Positions 51,638 through 62,000 of a DNA stretch of 64,000 nt are shown here, piece after piece. Position 1 is the stretch's first letter. Each line of letters starts with the position of its first letter. This DNA is from an uncultured Blautia sp. GTDB taxonomy: Bacteria; Bacillota; Clostridia; Lachnospirales; Lachnospiraceae. The stretch lies in NCBI GenBank assembly GCA_937893675.1, contig CALBGI010000075.1:1-64000 (forward strand), given 5' to 3'. The position numbers and the translations under genes are program-made. The notes under the pieces were generated by a model. That model worked only from the letters and a program-made list of their open reading frames with translations. It ran no database searches and was not told the origin of the DNA.

Positions 51638-52221
51638 TCTGTTTCCCTCAATCTCTCTTTTATTTCGTCAAAACGCAGTACCGGAAGGGGCTGTTCCCCG
51701 TGCTCCCCCAGATGCTTTTCCATCCAGACCATATGATACCAGCGTCCAAACTTGTATCCGCACTTATGAAATTTTCCGACCATACGATATCCCATACGCT
51801 GGTGAAACCTCACGCTGTCCAGCGTAAGATACGCATCCTCCTGCTCCGGGTATCCGATGCAGGCATTTACGTTCAGGATATTCTGACAGGCAAGCGCTTC
51901 TTCCAGCGCCTCATATAAAGCCCGCCCGATTCCGGCTCTTTTGCAGTCTCTGCGCACATAGATGGTAGACTCCACACTCCAGCCGTAGGCAGCCCGTTCC
52001 TTAAAAGGCGCCGCATAGGCATAGCCCACAATTTCTCCATTCTGCACCGCCGCCAGATACGGATATTTTCCAAGGATATCCGTCATCCTTTTTCTGAACT
52101 CCGAAAGAGTCGGCGCCTCATACTCAAAGGTGATCACGGTCTCCTGCACATAGGGCGCGTAAATCGCAAGCAGCTCCTCCGCGTCCGAAAGGACTGCTTC
52201 TCTTATGACAATCTCACACAT
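51634..52221 (-). CDS. GNAT-family acetyltransferase, phosphinothricin-acetyltransferase-like
   Basis: 195 residues. IYAPYVQETVITFEYEAPTLSEFRKRM near the N-terminus and STIYVRRDCKRAGIGRALYEALEEALACQNILNVNACIGYPE (about 90-130) are typical of the PAT/YwnH subgroup, followed by FHQRMGYRMVGKFHKCGYKFGRWYHMVWMEK. It probably acetylates a methionine-analogue-like amine. First gene of a tightly packed minus-strand run. Confidence 0.92.
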   Translation of the reverse strand: MCEIVIREAVLSDAEELLAIYAPYVQETVITFEYEAPTLSEFRKRMTDILGKYPYLAAVQNGEIVGYAYAAPFKERAAYGWSVESTIYVRRDCKRAGIGRALYEALEEALACQNILNVNACIGYPEQEDAYLTLDSVRFHQRMGYRMVGKFHKCGYKFGRWYHMVWMEKHLGEHGEQPLPVLRFDEIKERLRETE

Positions 52222-52264
52222 ATTTTCCGGCCTTTCTTTGCGGCTTTTACCGCCTGTATTCTTC

Positions 52265-53125
52265 TCAGATCTTTGGCTGATAGCGCATATCAGACACCGT
52301 GTAGACCGTCACAAAGGCCTCCGGGTCCGTATGATTGATAAAATTCATCAGCTTCTGGTATTCTCCCTTGTCCACAATGGTGATGATCTCATTGCGCTTC
52401 TGCATATTGTAGGCGCCCACCGCCTCGTAGATCGTGGCTCCGCTGTGAAGCTCGTGCACAATAAAATCCCGCAGCTCTTTTTCTTTTTTGGTGATCATGC
52501 AGACTCTCCGCTTGATATTCTGCCCGAAAATAAAATGGTCCAGAACAATGCCGTTAAAATAGGTTCCCAGAACACTGAGTACCACTGACTTTTTGTCGTA
52601 TACGAGAGCCGCGGAAAGAGCAATGCACATGCCGGAAAAAGACATGGCTTTTCCCAGATCCATATGCAGATATTTGTTCATGATCTTTGCCACAATATCA
52701 AGTCCTCCTGAGGAAGCATTGCGGTTAAACAAAATGCTCTGCCCCATACAGATCACCAGAATATAACAGATGACATCCAGCTCCGGACTCGCAGTCATGG
52801 AAGTATAGTCAGGAAACACCCGCTCAAACACACCCAGAAACACCGGCAGCAGGATGCTGGTGTAGACGGTTTTGACGCCAAATTCCCTGCCGCAGGTAAA
52901 AAATCCGATGATCAAAAGTACCACATTGAGAATCATGGTGATCGCCGACAGGCTCAACGGCACAAAATGTGTCAGTACCATACCAAGAGCGGAAATACTG
53001 CTCACAGAGGTCTGGCTCGGCACCAGAAAAAAATAAACAGCTGCGGCAATGATCCCCACAGCAACGGTTAAAATCGCAGTCTCTTTCAGAATACCTGCGT
53101 AGTCCAGTTGTTTTTTGCTTTCCAT
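52265..53125 (-). CDS. YitT-family membrane protein (DUF161-DUF2179)
   Basis: 286 residues from ATG 53125, behind AAAGGGAGCGCAT (frame open to 53158). Five or six membrane segments (about 15-195), with GQSILFNRNASSGGLDIVAKI and the C-terminal soluble DUF2179 domain (VCMITKKEKELRDFIVHELHSGATIYEAVGAYNMQKRNEIITIVDKGEYQKLMNFI). Function unknown in the family. An extended -10 box lies upstream. Confidence 0.93.
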   Translation of the reverse strand: MESKKQLDYAGILKETAILTVAVGIIAAAVYFFLVPSQTSVSSISALGMVLTHFVPLSLSAITMILNVVLLIIGFFTCGREFGVKTVYTSILLPVFLGVFERVFPDYTSMTASPELDVICYILVICMGQSILFNRNASSGGLDIVAKIMNKYLHMDLGKAMSFSGMCIALSAALVYDKKSVVLSVLGTYFNGIVLDHFIFGQNIKRRVCMITKKEKELRDFIVHELHSGATIYEAVGAYNMQKRNEIITIVDKGEYQKLMNFINHTDPEAFVTVYTVSDMRYQPKI

Positions 53126-53163
53126 ATGCGCTCCCTTTTTGTTTTTTTTATTAAGCATGTATT

Positions 53164-53172
53164 ATTATAACA
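53164..53172 (-). promoter_or_regulatory. Extended -10 box of the YitT gene
   Basis: TGTTATAAT on the minus strand fits an extended -10 (TGnTATAAT); no good -35 is seen. Confidence 0.55.
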
Positions 53173-53228
53173 CCAGTCCTCAATCACTTCTATAGCTATT
53201 TACCCGGGTTTCCGCAAAATTTCCGCAA

Positions 53229-53259
53229 AAATACCCCCGGAAACAGCCGTCTCCGAGGG
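53229..53259 (-). terminator. Terminator of ribU
   Basis: On the minus strand CCCTCGGAGAC pairs with GTTTCCGGGGG (two G-T pairs), followed by TATTTTTG, 21 bases past the stop codon. Confidence 0.8.
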
Positions 53260-53279
53260 CGCTTTATTGCTTTTGTATT

Positions 53280-53855
53280 TTATTTCCGCAAAAACGCGGC
53301 AACTCTTTTGTATACAAGAAATGTCACCGCACCATTGATTCCGGCCTTGATAAAATTGAACCCGATGATAAACGGCATCAGGCCCCACACTGCAGACCTT
53401 GGAACGCCCATGAAAAGCGGCGTGATAATGAGATTCGCTCCCAGCATCATCAGACTCATAACCATCATTCCCAAAAGAAGCCCCCCAAGCGCCATCTTTC
53501 TGGTTTTGTGCTTCTGATAAACACCGCCGGCTACCAGCACCAGAGCACCGGTTGCAATGACGTGCATCAAAATTCCATAAAGTCCGCTTCCTGCGCTGAC
53601 CGTCAGTCCCTGAATCACAGAGACAAGAAGCGTCAGAAGCACTCCCGCAGCAGGACCGAAGGCAAAGGTTCCAATTAAAATGGAGATATCTGCCGGGTCA
53701 TATTCCAGAAATGCTACCGCCGGAAAAATGGGAAAGCGCACAAGGTAGACGAGCACAATGGAGATTGCCACCAGCATCGCCAGCTTTACCATCCTCATGG
53801 TCTGGCTGTTCTGTACGGCCGCCCGCTGCTGTTCTGCTGTTTTCTGTAAAGACAT
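53280..53855 (-). CDS. ribU: ECF transporter riboflavin-specific S component
   Basis: 191 residues from ATG 53855, behind GGGAGG; the frame is open to 53945, but that part is inside the riboswitch expression platform. Six membrane segments, with LEYDPADISILIGTFAFGPAAG (about 50-71), typical of RibU. It binds riboflavin/FMN and works with a shared EcfAA'T module, not encoded in this window. The FMN riboswitch upstream supports the riboflavin assignment. Confidence 0.95.
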   Translation of the reverse strand: MSLQKTAEQQRAAVQNSQTMRMVKLAMLVAISIVLVYLVRFPIFPAVAFLEYDPADISILIGTFAFGPAAGVLLTLLVSVIQGLTVSAGSGLYGILMHVIATGALVLVAGGVYQKHKTRKMALGGLLLGMMVMSLMMLGANLIITPLFMGVPRSAVWGLMPFIIGFNFIKAGINGAVTFLVYKRVAAFLRK

Positions 53856-53909
53856 GTTTTTTTCCTCCCTGATATTTTTTGCAAAAAATACGGCAGGAAT
53901 ATGCAAATA

Positions 53910-53932
53910 CCCTGGGACACTGCGTCCCAGGG
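53910..53932 (-). terminator. Expression-platform hairpin of the FMN riboswitch
   Basis: CCCTGGGAC and GTCCCAGGG pair perfectly around a 5-base loop, between the RFN element and ribU. The following sequence (GTATTTGCATATTCC) is only weakly T-rich, so it may act as terminator or as an alternating structure. Confidence 0.6.
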
Positions 53933-53960
53933 CATCTATACACATACGTATCTGTTTCTT

Positions 53961-54085
53961 TCATCCGGACTATACCGTTGGTATGGGATTCGCACCCATT
54001 CAACCCGAAGCATAAGCGCCGGGCTTGCGGACTTCTGACCTCTGTCATTTACCGCCAGTGAGGAATTGCACCTCGCCCTGAAACC
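53961..54085 (-). promoter_or_regulatory. FMN riboswitch (RFN element) upstream of ribU
   Basis: On the minus strand the RFN signatures follow in order: GGGCGAGGTGCAATTCCTC, ACTGGCGGTA, AAGTCCGCAAGC, GGTGCGAATCCC and AGTCCGGATG. FMN binding should shut off riboflavin uptake. Confidence 0.95.
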
Positions 54086-54103
54086 GTTTTTTCTGCTGTG
54101 ATT

Positions 54104-54132
54104 ATCATAGCACCGCCTGTGCGGTTTGTCAA
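54104..54132 (-). promoter_or_regulatory. Promoter of the riboswitch-ribU transcript
   Basis: TTGACA (54127-54132) and TATGAT (54104-54109) on the minus strand, spacer 17 bases. Confidence 0.75.
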
Positions 54133-54156
54133 AATATTTTTAAGCTGCGCCTTAAA

Positions 54157-55218
54157 TCATTCACAGCACTGTTTTTCCCGGTACAGCACACAGTCAGCCG
54201 CCCAGTCAAGCAGTCTTCCCATCACAACCGTATAGAGGGACGCCGCTGCATTTGTCACAATTCGAAGAAGAACTGCCCCCACTGCCCCGAACAGACCGGA
54301 GGCAATAGCCAACGCGCCAAAGGTATTAAAAACAGTCTGCCACGGGTACCCCGCTGAGAATCCCACACCGATGCCGCCAAGCAAACCGATCATGGAATGT
54401 GCTTCCTTCGGAAGCGCCACATACAGTCCCAGAAAAATAATGCCGCCCAGAATATTATAAATCCATCGAGCCTTGGCCCGCTTTACCAGATCCTTCTGAA
54501 AAGGCAGGCACACAGACATGCAGGCAATCCCCGCCCACATGGCCCGGGGAATCCCAAGCAGAGCGGCAAACAGCAGCACCGTGGACACACAGAAGGTCAG
54601 CTTCATGTACCAGCGGTTTCTTGCGGAACGAATATCAAATTCGCGGAACAGATCTTGAAACCCTCTCTTCTGCGGACGATTTCTCTGGTTTTTATAAAAA
54701 ACCGCCATACATACCACCATACCAGCCAGCAGTCCGACCGAACGCATCACCCAGGAATGTCCCGTGACATCATATCCCTGCAGAATCAGGTAAGACAGCA
54801 CAAACGTCGAATGATTTGACATGATCACGTTGTGACATCCCAGAAGCATCAATGTCATAATACAGACCAGGTTGACAAAAAATGCCGGTACCGGCGCAGC
54901 CATATTGCTTAACCGCGGCCCTATGATCAAAATAGAAAAAATCCCCGCAATGCACAGCAGACCGTGTGAAGTCCGGATCCCGAAATCTGCCTGCCGCAGT
55001 ACAAGAAGCGCCAGCAGGATCACTACCCCCGCAATGCTGTTCTCATTGCCAAATGCCATACTAAAAAGAGTCACCGCCGCAAAACAGAACGCCACCACCA
55101 GATATACCTTGAAATTGTAAATTAAAATATGGCGGAAACGCTCTTTTTTGTCCTTTGCCGCACGAATGAGTTGTTTTGAACCTGCAGAATTAAGCTGCAG
55201 TTCCTGGTAAAATGTCAT
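54157..55218 (-). CDS. FUSC-like aromatic-acid/efflux membrane protein
   Basis: 353 residues from ATG 55218 (MTFYQELQL), 11 bases after AGGAGG. The hydrophobic protein has about ten membrane segments in two similar blocks (about 33-165 and 215-340). The repeated pattern LVVAFCFAAVTLFSMAF...GVVILLALLVLRQ and TFCVSTVLLFAALLGIPRAMWAGIACMSVCLP is that of the fusaric-acid-resistance/aromatic exporter families. Substrate unknown. A short hairpin (TTTAAG-CTTAAA) at 54134-54152 could end it. Confidence 0.8.
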   Translation of the reverse strand: MTFYQELQLNSAGSKQLIRAAKDKKERFRHILIYNFKVYLVVAFCFAAVTLFSMAFGNENSIAGVVILLALLVLRQADFGIRTSHGLLCIAGIFSILIIGPRLSNMAAPVPAFFVNLVCIMTLMLLGCHNVIMSNHSTFVLSYLILQGYDVTGHSWVMRSVGLLAGMVVCMAVFYKNQRNRPQKRGFQDLFREFDIRSARNRWYMKLTFCVSTVLLFAALLGIPRAMWAGIACMSVCLPFQKDLVKRAKARWIYNILGGIIFLGLYVALPKEAHSMIGLLGGIGVGFSAGYPWQTVFNTFGALAIASGLFGAVGAVLLRIVTNAAASLYTVVMGRLLDWAADCVLYREKQCCE

Positions 55219-55266
55219 TTGTAAATCCACCTCCTGAAGTGTTCCAAATTTGAGACAATGGAACAC

Positions 55267-55295
55267 ATTATACTCCTTTCAGGAGATATCGGCAA
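55267..55295 (-). promoter_or_regulatory. Promoter of the FUSC-like gene
   Basis: TTGCCG (55290-55295) and TATAAT (55267-55272) on the minus strand with a 17-base spacer that contains the palindromic CTCCTGAAAGGAG. Confidence 0.65.
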
Positions 55296-55327
55296 GTAAA
55301 AGAATACACGACTCTATGAATACTTTT

Positions 55328-58300
55328 TCACACCTCAATCTCTTTCCCCAAAGCAAAGGAATAAATATATTTCTCCCTTACTTTCTTTCCTGTCATCCGC
55401 TCCAGGGCTTTGGCGTAATCTTCCAGCTGCACATGATAAAGCTCCACCAGACGGTTCTCTTCCCCCGGACGCACCCGGTCCGTCTTGTAATCCACCAGCA
55501 CCAGCTCCTCGCCTTCGGAAAAATAGGCGTCAATGATTCCCTGCACGAGCACGGTCTCCTCTCCCGTCCATTCCTCGTTCAGCTCTGACGCAGGCACGGA
55601 GATCACAAAGGGCTGTTCACGGAAAAGCCCGCCCGAAAGAGCTGCTTTTTTCATCCTTTGTCCCACAGAGGATTCCAGGAATACAAGTACATCCTTCGTC
55701 CGAATACAGGCGGCTTCCGCATCCTTGAGCTTATTTGCCGCCCTCAGCGCTTCCAGCTGCTTCTCAATGTCATCGGCTGTATCTGCACAGGTGTAATCCA
55801 GCCATTCCATCAGCCCATGGTAGGCCGTTCCTCTGGCAGCTCCCACATATTCCTCTTCCTTTTCTTCTACGAAACGGGGAACCAGCGGAATAATATCCGG
55901 TTCGAAAAACATGGCCTCTTCCCTGTCGTACTCTCCCTGATAGCTGTGCTTTTTCAGCTCTGACACACTGACCTTGGCCGGTATTTCGGCCAGATATCCA
56001 TAGGGGTACTGATAATCAAACCGCTCTTTTATCCGGCGGCGGATCTCCTCGTCATAAACTGCTTCGCAGTCCCAGTTCTTAAGACGCTCCTGGTTCATCT
56101 GCGCCTGTGCGCCCCGGATGACCGCCTGCTGCGCCATCTGCTTTGGCGTCACAACCTCTACCAAAAATTTTACAGCTGCGTCATAAAGCTCACTCTTTCT
56201 CCCTTTGCCAAAGCCATACTGCTCAAACAGCCCTTCCATGCAGCGGTGTCTGGCCAGCGCCGGCAGGATATAATCCCAGAATTTTTTTCCGCTCATCCGC
56301 ATTCCCAGAGGCAGGAGCATTTCCTTTTCCTCCCGCACACGCTCCAGGGAGGCCAACGTCTTTTCCAGATCGCCCACAGTCCCGGTGAGGATCAGCTTTT
56401 CCTTAGCCCTTGTGAGCGCTACATACAGGACGCGCAGCTCTTCTCCCAGGCTTTCTTTTTTCAGCTGGCGGCGTATCATCTGTTTCCCCAACGTAGAAGC
56501 AATGATGCGCTTTTCCGGCAAAATGGCATCCGCGCCAAGCCCCAGCTCCGGATGTACCAAAAGCCCATTCATATCCCGGAAATTAAACTGTTTTCCCATT
56601 CCGGCGGCAAAGACCACGGGAAATTCCAGCCCCTTACTTTTGTGGATCGTCATGATCTGCACTGCTCCCGCACCGGCGCCCGCAACGCTGACCTCGCCAA
56701 AGTCCACCTCGTATTTTTGGAGCTGCTCAATATAACGAACAAAATTAAACAGCCCCCGGTAACTGGTCTTTTCGTAATCCATGGCTTTTTCCACCAGCAT
56801 GGCAAGATTGGCGCCTCTCTGAGCGCCGTCCGGCAGCGCCCTGGCATATTTGCCGTATTGCGTAGCCTCCAGCACATGAAGAATCAGCCGGTGGACCGGC
56901 GTGTAAGAAGTCATGCTGCGCACAAGCTCCAGTTCGTCCAAAAAATGCCGGAGCTTTTCCCTCAGAGGCTCCTCTTTGTCCTCCCCGGCAAACAGCGAGA
57001 GCTGTCCGTCCCCTGCATAGGCGCGCACACTGTCAAAAAGCCGTCCCTCCCGGAAATCCTTCCGTATCAGGGCAAGCTCTTCACTGGTACAGCCCACCAT
57101 GGGGGAGCGCAGCACCCCCGCCAGCGGAATATCCTGCAGAGGATTGTCGCAGACGCGCAGGTAATTGAGAACCGTGACCACCTCTGTGGCGGAAAAATAT
57201 CCCGTCCGCGATGCCGTATAGGAGGGGATCCCCTGGCTGGAAAACACCTCAGAAAATACATCCGCCCATCCCTGGGAGGTGCGAAGCAGCACCACAATGT
57301 CCCCGTATTCCACCGGGCGGTACTCTCCGGTTTCCTTGTCCACAATTTTTTCTCTGCCGACCATGGCCTGTATTCTCTGCGCAATTCCCAGCGCCTCGAT
57401 CTCCTGGGCAGAGCCTGCTGCCGAAGAAAGCTCCAGCTCCTGGCTTTCTTTTTCCATAAGCAGTACCTCCGTCACTGGAAAGGACGGATCTCCCCCTTCC
57501 GGGAACACTGCCCCCGGGTACAGCGCCGCCGCATCATCGTAAGCAATGCCGCCCAGATCCATCCCCATAATCTGCCGAAAAATGAAATTCACACTTTCCA
57601 GCACTTCCGCACGGCTTCGAAAATTTCTGCGCAGATCGATCCGCTGTTCCTTGCTGTCCGTAAGGGTATATCGACGGTATTTTTCCATAAAAAGCTCCGG
57701 TCTTGCCAGACGGAACCGGTAAATACTCTGCTTCACATCTCCCACCATGAAGGTATTTTTTCGCTCAGACGCCCAGCCCGATACGCAGTTGGTGAGAAGC
57801 TCCTGCACGTTATTGCTGTCCTGGTATTCATCTACCAGAACCTCGTCATATTTGTCGGAAAGCTCCCTCGCCGCCTGACTCATATGGCACACGCCGTCTT
57901 CCTTTGTCATGAGGATTTTCAGTGCAAAATGCTCCATGTCCGTAAAGTCCAGGAGATTTTTCTCCCGCTTCTTCTCTGCCAATCGCTCCATAAAATCCCG
58001 GGTAAGACGCACCAGCTCCCCAAGCGGCTCACGGCAGCACCGGGTTTCTTCCAAAAGTCCATCCAGAGAATTGGAAAAGCATTTTTCCTTCAGCTCCTTC
58101 AGGATGGCCTTTTCTTCTTCCCTGAGCGCTTTCACCTGATTTTTCTTCCACTCATCCACATCCTCCGCTTTTTTTGCGGAAAGGCGGGCAAAGCCGGGCG
58201 CGGCAAGAAGCGTTCTCACTGCCTCATAATCCTCTTCCTCCACTTTTTGCCCAAGATCCTCTGCCAAAAGCAGGTCGCTGTCAAGCGCCTCCTCGTAAAG

Positions 58301-59035
58301 ATAAGGTCCTCCCGCCTCCAGACAGATTTTTTTTGCCTTGGAGGCAAGCGCTTTCGCCTCCCGGATATCCTCCTTTGTCTCCTCCCAGAGCATGGAAAAC
58401 CAGGGTGTTTTCCTGAGCTCCTCCACGGACTCCACCTCATAATTCGACAGGCACGCATCCAGCCACTCCTGGGGATAAGGATTGCTCATGGCTGCATCGT
58501 AAAGCTCCAGAACCAGCTCTTTCAGTCCCTCGTCCGTCTTGCCGGGAGCATAGCGCTCCACAAATCCCAAAAACGCCTCCTCATCCTTTGCATAAGCATC
58601 CTCCAGAAGCGTTTTGAGCACATCCTCCTTCAAAAGCTTCAGTTCTCCCTCGTCCGCTGTGCGGTATCCCGGGTCCAGCCCGATGAGATGAAAATAATTG
58701 CGTATCACATAGGCGCAGAACCCGTCAATGGTCGTAATCTGCGCAGTGTGCAAAAGTGTCATCTGCCGCTGCAGATGTTCGTTTTCCGGCTCCTCATAGA
58801 GCGCCTGCTCCAGCACTTTTCCAATACGCTCCTTCATTTCCCCGGCCGCCGCGCGGGTAAAGGTCATGATCAGCATCCGATCAATATCCACCGGGCAGGC
58901 AGCATCCATGAGCTTGCTCAGAATCCGCTGCACCAGAACCGCGGTTTTTCCGGAACCGGCCGCCGCGCTTACCAGAATATCCCTGTCCCGCAGAGAAATG
59001 ACCTTTTTCTGTTCTTCTGTCCATGCCACTGCCAT
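55328..59035 (-). CDS. addA: ATP-dependent helicase/nuclease subunit AddA
   Basis: 1236 residues from ATG 59035, one base after the addB stop; the frame is open to 59221 inside addB. UvrD-like helicase with Walker A SAAAGSGKTAVLVQRIL (about 24-40), Walker B VDEYQDSNN, and the later motif VALTRAKEKL. The C-terminal RecB-type nuclease has AYHGLMEWLDY and VLVDYKTDRV. With AddB it processes double-strand breaks and loads RecA, the Firmicutes equivalent of RecBCD. Length is normal. Confidence 0.97.
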   Translation of the reverse strand: MAVAWTEEQKKVISLRDRDILVSAAAGSGKTAVLVQRILSKLMDAACPVDIDRMLIMTFTRAAAGEMKERIGKVLEQALYEEPENEHLQRQMTLLHTAQITTIDGFCAYVIRNYFHLIGLDPGYRTADEGELKLLKEDVLKTLLEDAYAKDEEAFLGFVERYAPGKTDEGLKELVLELYDAAMSNPYPQEWLDACLSNYEVESVEELRKTPWFSMLWEETKEDIREAKALASKAKKICLEAGGPYLYEEALDSDLLLAEDLGQKVEEEDYEAVRTLLAAPGFARLSAKKAEDVDEWKKNQVKALREEEKAILKELKEKCFSNSLDGLLEETRCCREPLGELVRLTRDFMERLAEKKREKNLLDFTDMEHFALKILMTKEDGVCHMSQAARELSDKYDEVLVDEYQDSNNVQELLTNCVSGWASERKNTFMVGDVKQSIYRFRLARPELFMEKYRRYTLTDSKEQRIDLRRNFRSRAEVLESVNFIFRQIMGMDLGGIAYDDAAALYPGAVFPEGGDPSFPVTEVLLMEKESQELELSSAAGSAQEIEALGIAQRIQAMVGREKIVDKETGEYRPVEYGDIVVLLRTSQGWADVFSEVFSSQGIPSYTASRTGYFSATEVVTVLNYLRVCDNPLQDIPLAGVLRSPMVGCTSEELALIRKDFREGRLFDSVRAYAGDGQLSLFAGEDKEEPLREKLRHFLDELELVRSMTSYTPVHRLILHVLEATQYGKYARALPDGAQRGANLAMLVEKAMDYEKTSYRGLFNFVRYIEQLQKYEVDFGEVSVAGAGAGAVQIMTIHKSKGLEFPVVFAAGMGKQFNFRDMNGLLVHPELGLGADAILPEKRIIASTLGKQMIRRQLKKESLGEELRVLYVALTRAKEKLILTGTVGDLEKTLASLERVREEKEMLLPLGMRMSGKKFWDYILPALARHRCMEGLFEQYGFGKGRKSELYDAAVKFLVEVVTPKQMAQQAVIRGAQAQMNQERLKNWDCEAVYDEEIRRRIKERFDYQYPYGYLAEIPAKVSVSELKKHSYQGEYDREEAMFFEPDIIPLVPRFVEEKEEEYVGAARGTAYHGLMEWLDYTCADTADDIEKQLEALRAANKLKDAEAACIRTKDVLVFLESSVGQRMKKAALSGGLFREQPFVISVPASELNEEWTGEETVLVQGIIDAYFSEGEELVLVDYKTDRVRPGEENRLVELYHVQLEDYAKALERMTGKKVREKYIYSFALGKEIEV

Positions 59036-59036
59036 G

Positions 59037-62000
59037 TCACTCTTCCTCCCCTGTAAACGCTTTCCACAGCTCTTCCTCTGTAAGCTTTTGCAAATGCCGA
59101 AATTCATAGCCCGGCAGTTTCCGGTCAAAGCCGCACACGCCGCTGTACGGACAGTAGGTGCAGGCGTTTTTCCTGCCAAGCTCATAGGGGGAAACCTCCG
59201 CCTCTCCCTCGAGAATGGCATTCTGGATCTGGGAAATCTTGCCCTTCACATAAACGTTCAGTGCCTCAAACTGCGCTCTGGTCGCCACAGAGGAACGTTT
59301 GCCCAACGTTCCGTCCTTGTTGATGCTCACCGGCAGAGACTGGCAGGTTCTGTCCATATGGCGTATCACTTCCGTGTTCGCCTGCACCAGACCGTTCATT
59401 TTTAATTCCTTCAAAAGCGCCGCGCTCACGGTTCCCACATCCGCGTCCATACGCTGAGCGATCATGGGGTCTTTGATATTGTAGTAAAAAACTCCCGCGG
59501 GAATGATCTCCTTGTCCGGATATTTTTCTCCTTCCACATTCAGCGCGCCGTCCAGATAAATCAGAAGCTGCAGCTGCAGACCATGATACAGAGACACCAG
59601 ATCAAAGGTGGTGCCGCCGGTTTTGTAGTCGATCACGCGGACGTAAACCTTTTTGTCATCCTCCATGATATCCACGCGGTCAATGCGGCCGCCGCCGAAG
59701 GATACCTCAAAGCCCTCCGGCCGAAAATCGCCGTTCTTCAGCTGTTCCTGCAGCGCCCACACCGTCCGCCGCAAAATCCTGCGCACACGCTCGATCATGT
59801 AGCGGTTTCTCGCGCTGCTTTTCAAGATCGTATTTCCATAGTCCGCCGCAACTTCGTCAAGGCATCGGTCGATCAGGCGGTTCCTGCTTTCTTCCGTAAG
59901 CTGCGCCCAGCCTCCTGTTTTCTCAACAATTTCCGCAAAACGTTCCAGCGCGTGATGCACCACGTTTCCCATGTCCATAGCCTGAAATTCATACTCCACC
60001 CGCTCGCTTAAGCCAAGGCCATACTGCAGAAAATGCGCAAACGCGCAGGCGCAGAATTTCTCAAGACGAGTCGCGCTGTAAGGGGAAATTTCTCCGTACA
60101 GCACCTTCGCCACGCTTTTGCTGATGACATCCCGCGGCTTTGCAAAAAAAGCAGCCTCCACCAGCCGTTTCACGGTTTCACAATATACCGGACTTTTCAG
60201 ATACCAGGAATACAGCTCCGCAAACAGCGGCGTCGGATGGCCTGCCGCCGCGTCGGAAAGCCCGGTAAGAAAACTGTCCAGACTGGTCCCCGGAAGCTCC
60301 AGCTTCTCAAGAACCTCCTCCTGCGCCTCTATGCGCTTCACCGAAAGTTCCGGATAAAGCCCGAGCACATTGCTGATAAGATAGGCCGGGCTTACGCCTT
60401 CCCCGCCGCTCCCCGTAAGGCTGTAGGACAGACACAGAAGCTCTCCCGGCTTTGTCAGGTTCAAATACAGGTAAAATCGCTGCATATTCATGCGCTCTTT
60501 CGGCCCCGGCGCAAGCTCAATCCCCTGTTCTCCCACAAATCCCCGGTCAAGCTCGGTCAGGATGCCGCCGTCCCCGGTGTTTTTTGCAATATTCCCCTCA
60601 TTTACCCCTACAAAAAACAGGGCGCGGATATTTTTCAGGCGGGTACGCTCCATGTCGCCCACCTGCACCTGATCCATGCTAGGAGGGATCAGCGCCACCT
60701 TCGCCTGTGCAAGCCCTGTCTCCAGAAGCTGCTGAAATTCCCGGCGGTTCACGGTTTCCCCTCCAAGAATTTCCACCATCCGGTCCAAAAGTCCCATGAC
60801 AATGCCGTATATCTGGGCATATTCCTTTTCCATGGCCTTGTCTCCCATGGCTTTAAAGCCCAGCTCCTGTTTTTTCAGCTTCTGCTGAATCCCGCTGTTC
60901 ACAATAAACTGATACAGAATGCGGCAGTATTCCTCCACCGTATGTTTTTTCCCGGAAAAGCCTTCTGCCAGGACAGCCACTTCCTCCACAAACTGTTTTC
61001 TGCTCTCATTAAGGTTTTGCAGCTCCTCCGGATGCTGCCCCCGGTAGATGCGCACCCAGCTTTCTTTATAGCGCTCATAGCCCCGGATTCCCAGTGCAAG
61101 CACATAGTTCTCAAGGAAATCCGCCTCCTCTCCTGTAAGGCCGGACATCCCGCAGCGCAGATACCGGAATACGCTTTCATAAGAAAAGTTCTGCACAATC
61201 ATCTCTATGGCAGAGCGCAGATACTCCACAAAAGGATTCATGAGTACAGAATGCTTCTCATCAATAAAATAGGGAATTCCCGCCTCGCCAAACACCTGGC
61301 GGGCCAGATTTCCATACCGCTCCAGGTCTCCGGTGATCACAGCCATTTCGCCGTACTTCATCCCACGGGTCCGCACCAGCCGCGCCATGCGGCGTGCCGT
61401 CTCCTCCATTTCCGCCAGGGGAGAGGCCGCGCAGAACACCTGGATCTCCTCCTGCTCCTTTTCATAGGCAGCTTTATGATAGCGGAAAATATGCTGTTCC
61501 AAAAAATCAAGCGCCGGCGCCTTGGCAAAACGAGACTTCCCGTGCCGCTCCAAAAGCACTGGCTCCTCGATCTCTTTGGTAAGGCCGGACAGAACATGGA
61601 TCATCTTCCGGCTCATATAGAAGAGCTGATGGGGCTTTCCCAAGGAAAACGGGGATGCTTTGGCGTCCATAGTCACTGTAACCGTAACCTTGCTGCATAC
61701 CAACAGGAGCTTCTGCAGCACAGAAACCTGTATGGGCGTAAATCCCGTAAAACCATCCAGCAGCACTTCACTGTCCCGAAGCTTTTTTGACTGGGAGAGC
61801 TTTCTCACCAGAACATCCAGCATCTCCTCTCCGGTCATGTAATGCCCGGAAAGATATTCCCGAAACTCCCGGTACAAAACGCTCACATCGGCAAGCTTCA
61901 GCTTCAGAAGCGTTCTCTCCTGTGCGCGGCGGAGGATGTCGTCCAATTCCTCCTCCCGGATATCATATTGCATAAATTCCGAGATCAACGATTTTACCTC

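Noticed and set aside
56246..59056. A 936-codon plus-strand open frame opposite addA
   Set aside because: It is antisense to a gene with complete helicase and nuclease motifs; the translation is low-complexity His/Leu/Phe-rich and has no domain, as expected for shadow frames of GC-richer genes.
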